Positions 37,053-46,320 of a stretch of DNA of 64,000 bases are shown here, piece by piece (the stretch's first letter is position 1; every line of letters starts with the position of its first letter). Made by a program: the position numbers and the translations under genes. The notes beneath the pieces are model-generated. The model did not search any database, was not told the DNA's origin, and worked only from the letters and a program-made list of their open reading frames with translations. Location: contig JAAVTG010000382.1 in NCBI GenBank assembly GCA_011947345.1, forward strand, positions 27,553 to 91,552, in the 5' to 3' direction. Origin of the DNA: Phytophthora quininea. Taxonomy: Eukaryota > Oomycota > Peronosporomycetes > Peronosporales > Peronosporaceae.

Positions 37053-37635
37053 TTCGTGGACGCCACAACACCCACACGCCCTCCAAAACGCGCTGACGCA
37101 CGCCGCACCACCACGCGCGATGCACGGCCCGCACGCTCCAACCATGCGCTACACCACGGCGCCCGACGCGACTGCCAGCACCGCTCACACGACTCTGTGC
37201 GGCGACGGTCGCTGACGGTCGGTACGGACGCCGGCGAGTCGGGCTGGAATGTCTCAATGGGCTGGCCAGCGCGAGCGGTGCGGCCTGTGGTAGGCGGACC
37301 GGGCGGCACGTGAAGGTCTCCGTCGTGTGCGAGCGGCTGGTGCGGCTGCCGGCTACTGACATTACTGACATTACTGACATTATTGACATTACCGACATTA
37401 CTGACATTACTGACATTACCGACATTACTGACATTACTGACATTATTGACACTACCGACATTGCCTACAGCGTGTCGTAGTTTACCAGTCGTTTTCGCCG
37501 TCGTGTGACGCCGCGTCCAGCTCGGATTCGGTGCGGCCACGTGTGCTGCTCCGTCAGCACAAGCAGCCCGACACGGCTGTGGACGCTAACCGCCCAAAAC
37601 AGCGAGCGTGTGCCAGCAAGAGCGGCAAAGAGAAT

Positions 37636-37704
37636 GCGCCGTCCGGGAATCGAACCGGGGCATCTCGTTGGCAACGAGATATTTTACCACTAAACCAACG
37701 GCGC
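37636..37704 (-). tRNA. tRNA-Gly(GCC) variant, unit 40 (damaged T stem)
   Basis: 69 nt, T-stem G deletion; T3 tract; site A. Confidence 0.75.
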
Positions 37705-38288
37705 TTCGTGGACGCCACAACACCCACACGCCCTCCAAAACGCGCTGACGCACGCCGCACCACCACGCGCGATGCACGGCCCGCACGCTCCAACCATGCG
37801 CTACACCACGGCGCCCGACGCGACTGCCAGCACCGCTCACACGACTCTGTGCGGCGACGGTCGCTGACGGTCGGTACGGACGCCGGCGAGTCGGGCTGGA
37901 ATGTCTCAATGGGCTGGCCAGCGCGAGCGGTGCGGCCTGTGGTAGGCGGACCGGGCGGCACGTGAAGGTCTCCGTCGTGTGCGAGCGGCTGGTGCGGCTG
38001 CCGGCTACTGACATTACTGACATTACTGACATTATTGACATTACCGACATTACTGACATTACTGACATTACCGACATTACTGACATTACTGACATTATTG
38101 ACACTACCGACATTGCCTACAGCGTGTCGTAGTTTACCAGTCGTTTTCGCCGTCGTGTGACGCCGCGTCCAGCTCGGATTCGGTGCGGCCACGTGTGCTG
38201 CTCCGTCAGCACAAGCAGCCCGACACGGCTGTGGACGCTAACCGCCCAAAACAGCGAGCGTGTGCCAGCAAGAGCGGCAAAAGAGAAT

Positions 38289-38357
38289 GCGCCGTCCGGG
38301 AATCGAACCGGGGCATCTCGTTGGCAACGAGATATTTTACCACTAAACCAACGGCGC
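38289..38357 (-). tRNA. tRNA-Gly(GCC) variant, unit 41 (damaged T stem)
   Basis: 69 nt, T-stem G deletion; T4 tract; site A. Confidence 0.75.
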
Positions 38358-38939
38358 TTCGTGGACGCCACAACACCCACACGCCCTCCAAAACGCGCTG
38401 ACGCACGCCGCACCACCACGCGCGATGCACGGCCCGCACGCTCCAACCATGCGCTACACCACGGCGCCCGACGCGACTGCCAGCACCGCTCACACGACTC
38501 TGTGCGGCGACGGTCGCTGACGGTCGGTACGGACGCCGGCGAGTCGGGCTGGAATGTCTCAATGGGCTGGCCAGCGCGAGCGGTGCGGCCTGTGGTAGGC
38601 GGACCGGGCGGCACGTGAAGGTCTCCGTCGTGTGCGAGCGGCTGGTGCGGCTGCCGGCTACTGACATTACTGACATTACTGACATTATTGACATTACCGA
38701 CATTACTGACATTACTGACATTACCGACATTACTGACATTACTGACATTATTGACACTACCGACATTGCCTACAGCGTGTCGTAGTTTACCAGTCGTTTT
38801 CGCCGTCGTGTGACGCCGCGTCCAGCTCGGATTCGGTGCGGCCACGTGCTGCTCCGTCAGCACAAGCAGCCCGACACGGCTGTGGACGCTAACCGCCCAA
38901 AACAGCGAGCGTGTGCCAGCAAGAGCGGCAAAAGAGAAT

Positions 38940-39008
38940 GCGCCGTCCGGGAATCGAACCGGGGCATCTCGTTGGCAACGAGATATTTTACCACTAAACC
39001 AACGGCGC
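38940..39008 (-). tRNA. tRNA-Gly(GCC) variant, unit 42 (damaged T stem)
   Basis: 69 nt, T-stem G deletion; T4 tract; site A. The unit also lacks two bases (CACGTGCTG for CACGTGTGCTG). Confidence 0.75.
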
Positions 39009-39592
39009 TTCGTGGACGCCACAACACCCACACGCCCTCCAAAACGCGCTGACGCACGCCGCACCACCACGCGCGATGCACGGCCCGCACGCTCCAACCA
39101 TGCGCTACACCACGGCGCCCGACGCGACTGCCAGCACCGCTCACACGACTCTGTGCGGCGACGGTCGCTGACGGTCGGTACGGACGCCGGCGAGTCGGGC
39201 TGGAATGTCTCAATGGGCTGGCCAGCGCGAGCGGTGCGGCCTGTGGTAGGCGGACCGGGCGGCACGTGAAGGTCTCCGTCGTGTGCGAGCGGCTGGTGCG
39301 GCTGCCGGCTACTGACATTACTGACATTACTGACATTATTGACATTACCGACATTACTGACATTACTGACATTACCGACATTACTGACATTACTGACATT
39401 ATTGACACTACCGACATTGCCTACAGCGTGTCGTAGTTTACCAGTCGTTTTCGCCGTCGTGTGACGCCGCGTCCAGCTCGGATTCGGTGCGGCCACGTGT
39501 GCTGCTCCGTCAGCACAAGCAGCCCGACACGGCTGTGGACGCTAACCGCCCAAAACAGCGAGCGTGTGCCAGCAAGAGCGGCAAAAGAGAAT

Positions 39593-39662
39593 GCGCCGTC
39601 CGGGAATCGAACCCGGGGCATCTCGTTGGCAACGAGATATTTTACCACTAAACCAACGGCGC
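39593..39662 (-). tRNA. tRNA-Gly(GCC), unit 43
   Basis: Intact 70-nt copy; T4 tract; site A. Confidence 0.96.
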
Positions 39663-40245
39663 TTCGTGGACGCCACAACACCCACACGCCCTCCAAAACG
39701 CGCTGACGCACGCCGCACCACCACGCGCGATGCACGGCCCGCACGCTCCAACCATGCGCTACACCACGGCGCCCGACGCGACTGCCAGCACCGCTCACAC
39801 GACTCTGTGCGGCGACGGTCGCTGACGGTCGGTACGGACGCCGGCGAGTCGGGCTGGAATGTCTCAATGGGCTGGCCAGCGCGAGCGGTGCGGCCTGTGG
39901 TAGGCGGACCGGGCGGCACGTGAAGGTCTCCGTCGTGTGCGAGCGGCTGGTGCGGCTGCCGGCTACTGACATTACTGACATTACTGACATTATTGACATT
40001 ACCGACATTACTGACATTACTGACATTACCGACATTACTGACATTACTGACATTATTGACACTACCGACATTGCCTACAGCGTGTCGTAGTTTACCAGTC
40101 GTTTTCGCCGTCGTGTGACGCCGCGTCCAGCTCGGATTCGGTGCGGCCACGTGTGCTGCTCCGTCAGCACAAGCAGCCCGACACGGCTGTGGACGCTAAC
40201 CGCCCAAAACAGCGAGCGTGTGCCAGCAAGAGCGGCAAAGAGAAT

Positions 40246-40315
40246 GCGCCGTCCGGGAATCGAACCCGGGGCATCTCGTTGGCAACGAGATATTTTACCA
40301 CTAAACCAACGGCGC
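40246..40315 (-). tRNA. tRNA-Gly(GCC), unit 44
   Basis: Intact 70-nt copy in the last unit; T3 tract; site A. The unit breaks off after about 395 bp, diverging beyond 40510, and has no minisatellite. Confidence 0.96.
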
Positions 40316-40708
40316 TTCGTGGACGCCACAACACCCACACGCCCTCCAAAACGCGCTGACGCACGCCGCACCACCACGCGCGATGCACGGCCCGCACGCT
40401 CCAACCATGCGCTACACCACGGCGCCCGACGCGACTGCCAGCACCGCTCACACGACTCTGTGCGGCGACGGTCGCTGACGGTCGGTACGGACGCCGGCGA
40501 GTCGGGCTGGGCTGACTAGCGCGAGTGGCTTGTGCAGACCACTCTGACAACGACCATCTCAGTTGAGACGAGGGATATGTGGTCGTTGGCAGAGGTTCCA
40601 ACGCTTGCGTTTTTGTGACTAGCCACCCATTGATTCGTGTTCAATGCAAATTAAGTGTTGAATTCTCAACCCCTATGATTTCTATAACGTTCAGTTTCAA
40701 ATTGAAGG

Positions 40709-40732
40709 GTGTGTGTGTGTGTGTGGGGGGGG
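40709..40732. repeat. (GT)n microsatellite followed by a G run
   Basis: About eight GT dinucleotides run directly into a tract of eight to nine G, shortly beyond the array's right edge. Confidence 0.8.
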
Positions 40733-40779
40733 TACGCAAGAAAGGTATCCAATCTTGCTCGCTCTTGGAATATTATATA

Positions 40780-41175
40780 ATGTTGATATTCGACGACAGA
40801 CCGTCGTTACGATACGCAATCGCCGTGTCATCACAGTCATCAGATTCTACAACGGAATACCCGTCCGATGCCTCGTCGTTAGACGGAGTGTATCGTATTC
40901 CCGAGGAATCTGCAGACGTGTATGCTCCAGACTCCAATGTCTTAACATTGGACACCATAGAGAGCGACACACATGCAATTGTTAGTGCAGTATACACGGA
41001 CGAGCAGTTGAATCTGCTCCAGGCATTCCAAGACATTGAAGTTCACATGGACGAGATTTGTGTCCGCGTCCAAGCCCTCACCAATATTTACCGTCGCCAT
41101 CGATTTGCAAGCGACTCTCAACGCTTGCCGATTCAGCTGTACGGCTGCACACCGATCACACCGATGCTGGCGTAG
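40780..41175 (+). CDS. Unrecognised 131-aa ORF in duplicated segment, copy A
   Basis: ATG-started frame, Ser/Asp-rich at the N-terminus, then an acidic helical part with YTDEQLNLLQAFQDIEVHM. I know no family for it. The same sequence from about residue 35 onward recurs at 50367-50663. The next open frame (41262-41510) is also duplicated, so the true gene may be longer, spliced or frameshifted. Confidence 0.35.
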   Translation: MLIFDDRPSLRYAIAVSSQSSDSTTEYPSDASSLDGVYRIPEESADVYAPDSNVLTLDTIESDTHAIVSAVYTDEQLNLLQAFQDIEVHMDEICVRVQALTNIYRRHRFASDSQRLPIQLYGCTPITPMLA

Positions 41176-41599
41176 TCGAAGAGGACATCCTCGAAGGCTT
41201 TCAAGTCCACCGCACCCCTGGTTCCTTCGTTTAGCTATCGAACGTAGCTAACTCTGACACATTGAGGACCTTGAATCTTCGATGTATTGCAGCTATCCAT
41301 GCTCCCGGGCCTCTTGTATGTCTCCAATTCGATGTGAACGCTATGCGAGGCCGACCAGGGACATACTTCGTGCGTCTTGGGACCGTAGATGAGCTGTTCG
41401 AGAGCATGGTGTCGGCGAACCGCGAGTTTTCACCGGTGGAACACGGCCATCTCATCATTGCAAAGTTCATTGAGGCTTTGGATGGCCATGAGCGAGTGAC
41501 CAACACCTAAAGAAAGATTACATTATGTTCTACCCGTGGAGCTCGAACATCAAATTCGTTTGCGCTAGTGCCGTGATCTCCAGAGACCAAGGTCATACC
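40885..41599 (+). repeat. Duplicated segment, copy A, left part
   Basis: Matches 50365-51085 in the same orientation. The first about 100 bp are diverged. From about 40992 to 41572 the two copies differ only by two single-base indels, in GG/G and AA/A runs near 41266-41275. Similarity fades after GCTAGTGCCGTGA and stops at CATAC (about 41599), where a Crypton-like element interrupts it. It contains the open frame 41262-41510 ending ...GHERVTNT, which has no ATG near its start. Confidence 0.85.
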
Positions 41600-43868
41600 G
41601 TAAAAATTCCAATCGAGTCTGACTGCTTCCAACAAACCCAGTCGGTACTTTAGCAATGAATTGGTACCTTTTGGAAGACTGGCTCAAAAACTATTTCACA
41701 TGACAGCGGCATCGACGGCGAGAGACAAGCGACATCGGTGCTGGGAGATTCGAAGCCGCCGTCCACGGCAACTCGGTCATGAGAGCGGCCTGAAATGCGA
41801 CCTATAACCCCGCTGTTATCCGTGCAAACAGCGTGTGGAGGCGATTCAAAGGCAGACTGGTTGCGTGGGGTCGTGAGGAGACTATGTGGCGTGCTGTGTG
41901 GCATAATGTAGGTCGCAGCCACAAGTAGTTTAAGGTACGCTTCTGCGCTGTTCATTTTGGTGGAGACAATTCCTAGCGTGCTGTTGGAGCTGCGCTTGGC
42001 GCTGTCAAGTGCGGATCTGAGTGAAGGGTCTGCTACAGCTAACAAACGCATTTCTAATCGTTTGTTTTTGCAGGATGGGAATATCGATCTGTTCCGACTG
42101 GCGCTTCAAAGGTCAAGTACAGTATCAGAAAGACTGCTGCTGTCACCCTCAACGTTGGCCGGCGGAGGATTGAAAGCATACCTAATCGTTTTCTCCACAC
42201 CAGAATGTTTCCCTCGCCAATGCAACGAGCCGCCATGGCTCCGCGAATTCGAACGACGAGCGCACTTCCGTCGGCTAGCAGCAGCATGCCGATGTAGTGC
42301 ATCAGGAACGTCCCTGTTAATACATCCGCCACACCCTCGCGGACATTTAGCACTACGTCTGCAATGGCCATCGTGTTGGAGAACACCAGGGACTGGAGCT
42401 GCTGCGCGCGGGCACAGATCGACTCTTCAAGCGCATAAAGGGAAGGAAGCCGCGCCCCTTCCTTTGGCTCCCAGTCACTAAAAACACGTGCGACCTTCTG
42501 GTCAGCTTGGGTCGTTCCATCCATGTATCCAAAAGCCTTGTTCAGACGACCAAGTTACCAGTTGCCGCGTTTAATAATCCAGGTTTTGGTCAGGCTCTCG
42601 TTGCTGGCGTGCATTGCGGTGCCACGGTGAAAATAGTGCGAGGTAAGTCTTGGCGTGTGCCGATGTTGTTTCTCTAATGTGATCTCCTCGACTCTAGCGA
42701 GTAACCTGTTAACATACGGTTGTGCGCCAGAAACGTTTGGCTTGCCTGCTGGTTACTGGGATTTTTCAACGGCGTTTGGTTGTCGTCAGTCTCAAGCAGC
42801 TCGACGAGGTTCAGCTCCTCCGCATCCGCGACGTTGGCAGAACTACGGTTCGTGCTGATAAACTGCGGAAACACGCGCTTACTCGGAGCTGATTGCAGTA
42901 GAAGAGCTGTAGCTAAAGCAAATAATGGGCATATTAGAAGCTTGTTGGGTGGAGCAAAGCAGTTTTCATTCTCTTGAAGCGAATGGAGAGGGCACCACCT
43001 AATCACAAGTGAGGATTAAACAAAAAAATACAGTAGACGATCTTGCCGGGCAAAATTTGAGAGTTGTTGTTTCCCAAGCTGCTCTGCATCGGAGCTTCGT
43101 CACACATGTACCACATCATAATCACAAGAGTAGCGTCGAGATAGTCACTGTCCGTAAACTCATAGGTATACAGGAGCCGAACAATATGCTCTAAGTCGAT
43201 CTTGCTGCATGGTGGCGCTTTCTTTTCGAACTCTGCGTCCTCTCGATTTGCACAGTACTTACCAAGTCTACCAAGTCCCGATTGGATGCTCTGTAGCCGT
43301 GGTTTTACTAAACTACCTTGTAATGGACATTTATCGACTAACCAGTTCTTGACATTTTCATAGTATGCTAGACAAGTGTTGGTAGCCAGAGTTTTTATTT
43401 CGCCTCAGACTAAAGAATAAGCATATTTGTCTTACATCATACGCAGTACTTTACCTGTTTTGTCCTCATTGTTGAGGCCTTGTGCTGCGTTGAGCTCAAT
43501 GTTTTCTGTAGACAGAAATGAAACAAAAGAATTGATTGCTGTTGTCCTTGCCTTCTTGCTGTTGCCTGGAGCCAGCGAGGCAATAGAAATGGCCCATTCC
43601 GCGTCTATGCCTTCCTTTTCAAATGCAATGAAACCAACAGCACCGATCTCTATTATTGGAAACTGCACAATATTTTCAGAATATGCACTTATACTGTTTT
43701 TTGTATGCGATAGAAAATACCCTAGAAATACTCCGACTGAATATGGTTGGAATGATCGAAATTAGAATGTGGCTTTTAATTGGCTGAAATGACGTCGTTC
43801 TGAAAGATGATTGGACATAAAGGAATGCATATACGGTATTGGTCAGAACGTATAGGATACTAAACCAT
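41600..43868 (-). mobile_element. Degenerate Crypton-like tyrosine-recombinase element inserted in copy A
   Basis: The insert is flanked by CATAC on both sides (about 41595-41599 and 43867-43872). Read on the minus strand, pieces of a tyrosine-recombinase protein follow in order. The N-terminal SAM-like region is at 43668-43432 (KKARTTAINSFVSFLS). Next comes a helical core at about 43400-43050 (CLAYYENVKNWLVDKCPLQG, then KKAPPCSKIDLEHIVRLLY). A block at 42980-42890 has LICPLFALATALLLQSAPS. A degenerate H-x-x-R region SHYFHRGTAMHAS is near 42630. The C-terminal part KAFGYMDGTTQADQKVARVF is at 42540-42054. Frames shift between pieces, so it is a pseudogene. I assign the family from recall of oomycete Crypton proteins. 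Confidence 0.65.
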
Positions 43869-44075
43869 ACTCGTGCGTTAACTCATCTCGCAGAAGCGCG
43901 AATCCGAGACAAATTGTGCGTCAGATTCTGGATGCCTTACTGGTGAGGCCATCTCTACAATGAGTTGCTTCTCTATCGCCCCCAGGACGAGTCACAGGTC
44001 ATCAACGCCTATCAGGAGCTTCCCGTTCACGGTTTTAGAGAGCGAGCAGTTATCGCCGTTGAGATCGCAAAGCAA
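43869..44075 (+). repeat. Duplicated segment, copy A, right part
   Basis: Resumes the match to 51088-51280 after the insertion. Shared text includes GCGAATCCGAGACAAA, TTCTGGATGCCTTACTGG and GTCATCAACGCCTA. Identity is lower than in the left part, with several substitutions. Confidence 0.8.
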
Positions 44076-45275
44076 GTTGTAGGACTTGTATTGACGGAAA
44101 AGAGACAACCGATTGCCAGTCTCATGATGTACAGCCAGATACTAATTCTGATGCTTTGTGCAGTAGTTATTACTGTTAACCGCTTGCACTTCGATATTTC
44201 AATATTTTAAATATTTCAAGAACGAGCCAAGTCGGAGACCTTTTCTTGCGTACCCCCAGGCTAGAGCGCACAGCAAATTGTTGTAGACTAGTCAAATCTT
44301 GCTATCTATCGTTTTTTTATAGATCTCGGATTGGCCCAATCTTGTCAGAAAATTATCTGTGCAAGCTTCAATGCCGGTATTTTTGCTGCCGGCTAAATTC
44401 GTCGTTGTCTGCACCCACACTTACTAATATTGAGCCCACGGTCCAAGCGAACAAACGCATATTCAGCGCCTCGACTTGTGTGACAGAGTCTAACATCTTC
44501 ATAGATCGCTTAGACCATATACGAAGTATGCTGATGAGGAGCATTATTTCAAAAGTAATTCAAAAGCACAAGGTACCCAGGAACGGCAGTAAACTAAAGC
44601 CCTATGGAATGACACGCCGCAGATTTCTAACTATTTAGGGTGTAGAATAATCGAAACCGACGCGGATAATCTCAGAGGGACGAAACTACCCGGTACAAAA
44701 TATCTGGCATCGATATATGGTAAAACGAAGAAATTGTATGATAAAAGGAAACCATGTCTATCCATAGTAGAATGTTTCTTGAGACGTTTCGACAATCGAT
44801 GTGCACAATTACCATCGACAGGGACCGCTGGAGATTGGAGATGAGTGGCTCACCTATTCCTGGGCGCGTAGAATTCGGATAAGAGCTATTGTCTGGGCCA
44901 AAATAGTTCGTACCGAAATTCAAGGTCAGATTACACATGGAAGATGGTGACTTTTCATATACGATAGTTAGATATAAGGGTAATTCGCGTGCGTAGATTC
45001 CGATTTTGAGGTCAGATTTGGCCAATTCTGCGTCGTTTTTGAGCTACAGCCGCTCCAAAAACTTTCTCGGTCAGCCAAAAGTTTGGGGAAAGGGCTCCAT
45101 TAGGGCTAACCGATCGTCAGTCGAAACCTGCCAGTCTCATTGGCTCAGAACACAAACCACATGCCGGAACATATGGTGTTTGGGTTTAATTTAGGGTTAC
45201 CAGGTGTTGATGCAGTCGAGCAATAAAACCAAGGAGCAACACAGCAAATCCAAGCAATTACTCCTGCATTAGATT
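44076..45275. other. AT-rich stretch without a recognised gene
   Basis: Open frames here (for example 44246-44638 on plus and 44672-45025 on minus) have no recognisable motif or composition typical of the window's genes. Probably transposon debris or spacer. Confidence 0.4.
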
Positions 45276-45713
45276 TCATAGGCATCCTTCATCGCTATCA
45301 CTCGCTTCGCTTGCGAGCTCTTCTTCTCCAACGTCTGCGCATTCGATCTCTTCCTCTTGCAGTGCCTGTAGATATCGGTCTTCTTCTTTCTGAACCTCTT
45401 TGTACGCATCTCGGCCTCGCTGCTTAATCTCACTAGGGTCTGTAAAATGATACTTATTAATCCGGAGAGGTTTTTAATACTTAGCGCTAAAACGTTGGGG
45501 AACACTGACCTCGCTGGTCTTCGAGCTCTAGCTCTTCTTGTAGGCCGTCCTGACGTCCGCAATTGTGCTAGTAGGCTTCCCAATGTACTTGTGGACCCAC
45601 TTGCGCGTGCGGCCAGCCAGTTGTGGGTCTTCTTGATGACCTTCGAGGAAGTTTTTGTTGGCACTCACAATCATTGCTCGCTCAGCGGGACTTGCCTTCT
45701 TCCCTCTTGTCAT
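45276..45713 (-). CDS. Small HTH-like protein with acidic tail (transposase N-terminus type)
   Basis: ATG at 45713 opens MTRGKKASPAERAMIVSAN..., then a helix-turn-helix-like stretch ending STIADVRTA. This resembles the N-terminus of Tc1/mariner-like transposases in oomycetes. My model has exon 1 at 45510-45713, an intron at 45440-45509 (GTCAGT..TTTACAG), and exon 2 at 45276-45439 coding a Glu-rich tail that ends EASDSDEGCL. One base is missing in the GGCC run at 45543-45546. Counting it, the product is about 122 aa. It has no DDE catalytic domain, so it is either a domesticated fragment or a decayed element. Confidence rests on the tidy intron and the coherent tail. Confidence 0.45.
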
Positions 45714-46320
45714 CGCCACAGCAATGCTAGCGAAATGGGGCTCATTCCTACAGAAAGAAGGGAGTTTCAGCATCATTTTGCGGGTCTGCATGGTCTCACC
45801 CGCCTATTATTAGCTGAGCTACGCGTCGAAATGTCGAGCATTTTGTCTTCCCGGTACGAACTTTTTGGCCCAGACAATAGGGATGACGTCGTTTTCCACC
45901 TTGTCTATCAGTCCAAAACGATAAATTGTGAGATTATGACGAGCTCTACCGTCACATTTCCTCCAATTTGACACGCCAACTGTTCTTCAACTTCAATTGA
46001 CCGAGCTAAAATAGTGAGGCACCAGCACTGGTGCTGATTTTGGTGATTCGTGCTACAGAGCGATGCTTTGTAGCCATGTGCGACATTCATACTTCTACGG
46101 AAAGCGTCGTGCATACTTATTGTTTTGTATGAATTTCGTGGTTCACCATGGCCGACGAATTCCCGACATCCAAAAATGGTAGCAATACAAAACCCAGATG
46201 AAACGATGACACTCAAAAATGCGCTGGAAATCGTAGTGCAGCTTGCACTACAACATTAAAACGCAAGCTTGCACGCATTTTCAACGTATAAAGCAGAATC
46301 AACACAAAAACTAACACACA
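45714..46320. other. Spacer between HTH gene and Crypton element
   Basis: Nothing recognised. Moderately AT-rich. Confidence 0.4.

Larger units (their letters stand above)
12134..40535. repeat. Tandem array of 44 tRNA-Gly units, about 653 bp each
   Basis: Forty-four head-to-tail units, taking the base run GTGACGCCGCG as unit position 1. They start at 12165, 12818, 13471, 14122, 14719, 15366, 16015, 16660, 17315, 17914, 18565, 19218, 19871, 20515, 21168, 21821, 22474, 23127, 23782, 24448, 25046, 25699, 26352, 27004, 27657, 28309, 28989, 29660, 30313, 30965, 31618, 32276, 32930, 33583, 34236, 34890, 35544, 36198, 36851, 37505, 38157, 38810, 39461 and 40115. Each has a minus-strand tRNA-Gly at about +131 to +200, a GC-rich spacer, and a 9-bp minisatellite near the end. 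Copies are almost identical. They differ at one A/G site (unit base 79, called A or G below), in the T tract after the tRNA, by one-base tRNA indels, and in minisatellite number. Unit length runs from 597 to 680 bp. No repeat-encoded protein is credible. Confidence 0.97.

Noticed and set aside
12165..40519. Long open frames on both strands of every array unit (up to about 460 codons), including MSV/SNV/TDI-type repeats.
   Set aside because: They start with non-ATG codons, run through the tRNA gene, change frame with each one-base indel, and owe their length to GC-rich sequence without stops plus a 9-bp repeat that cannot shift frame.
12134..40535. CRISPR-like array because of regular direct repeats.
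   Set aside because: Whole 653-bp units repeat without unique spacers, in a nuclear eukaryotic context; the 9-mers are adjacent with no spacers.
42674..43006. Secreted effector candidate with a hydrophobic LLICPLFALATALLLQSAPS stretch.
   Set aside because: There is no ATG at the start, no RxLR or LFLAK motif, and the stretch fits the CPLxALAxAL core of the Crypton-like recombinase read through the region.
43427..43765. Plus-strand frame with a signal-peptide-like start.
   Set aside because: It begins with TTG and lies opposite the recombinase N-terminal region, which has the better motif support.
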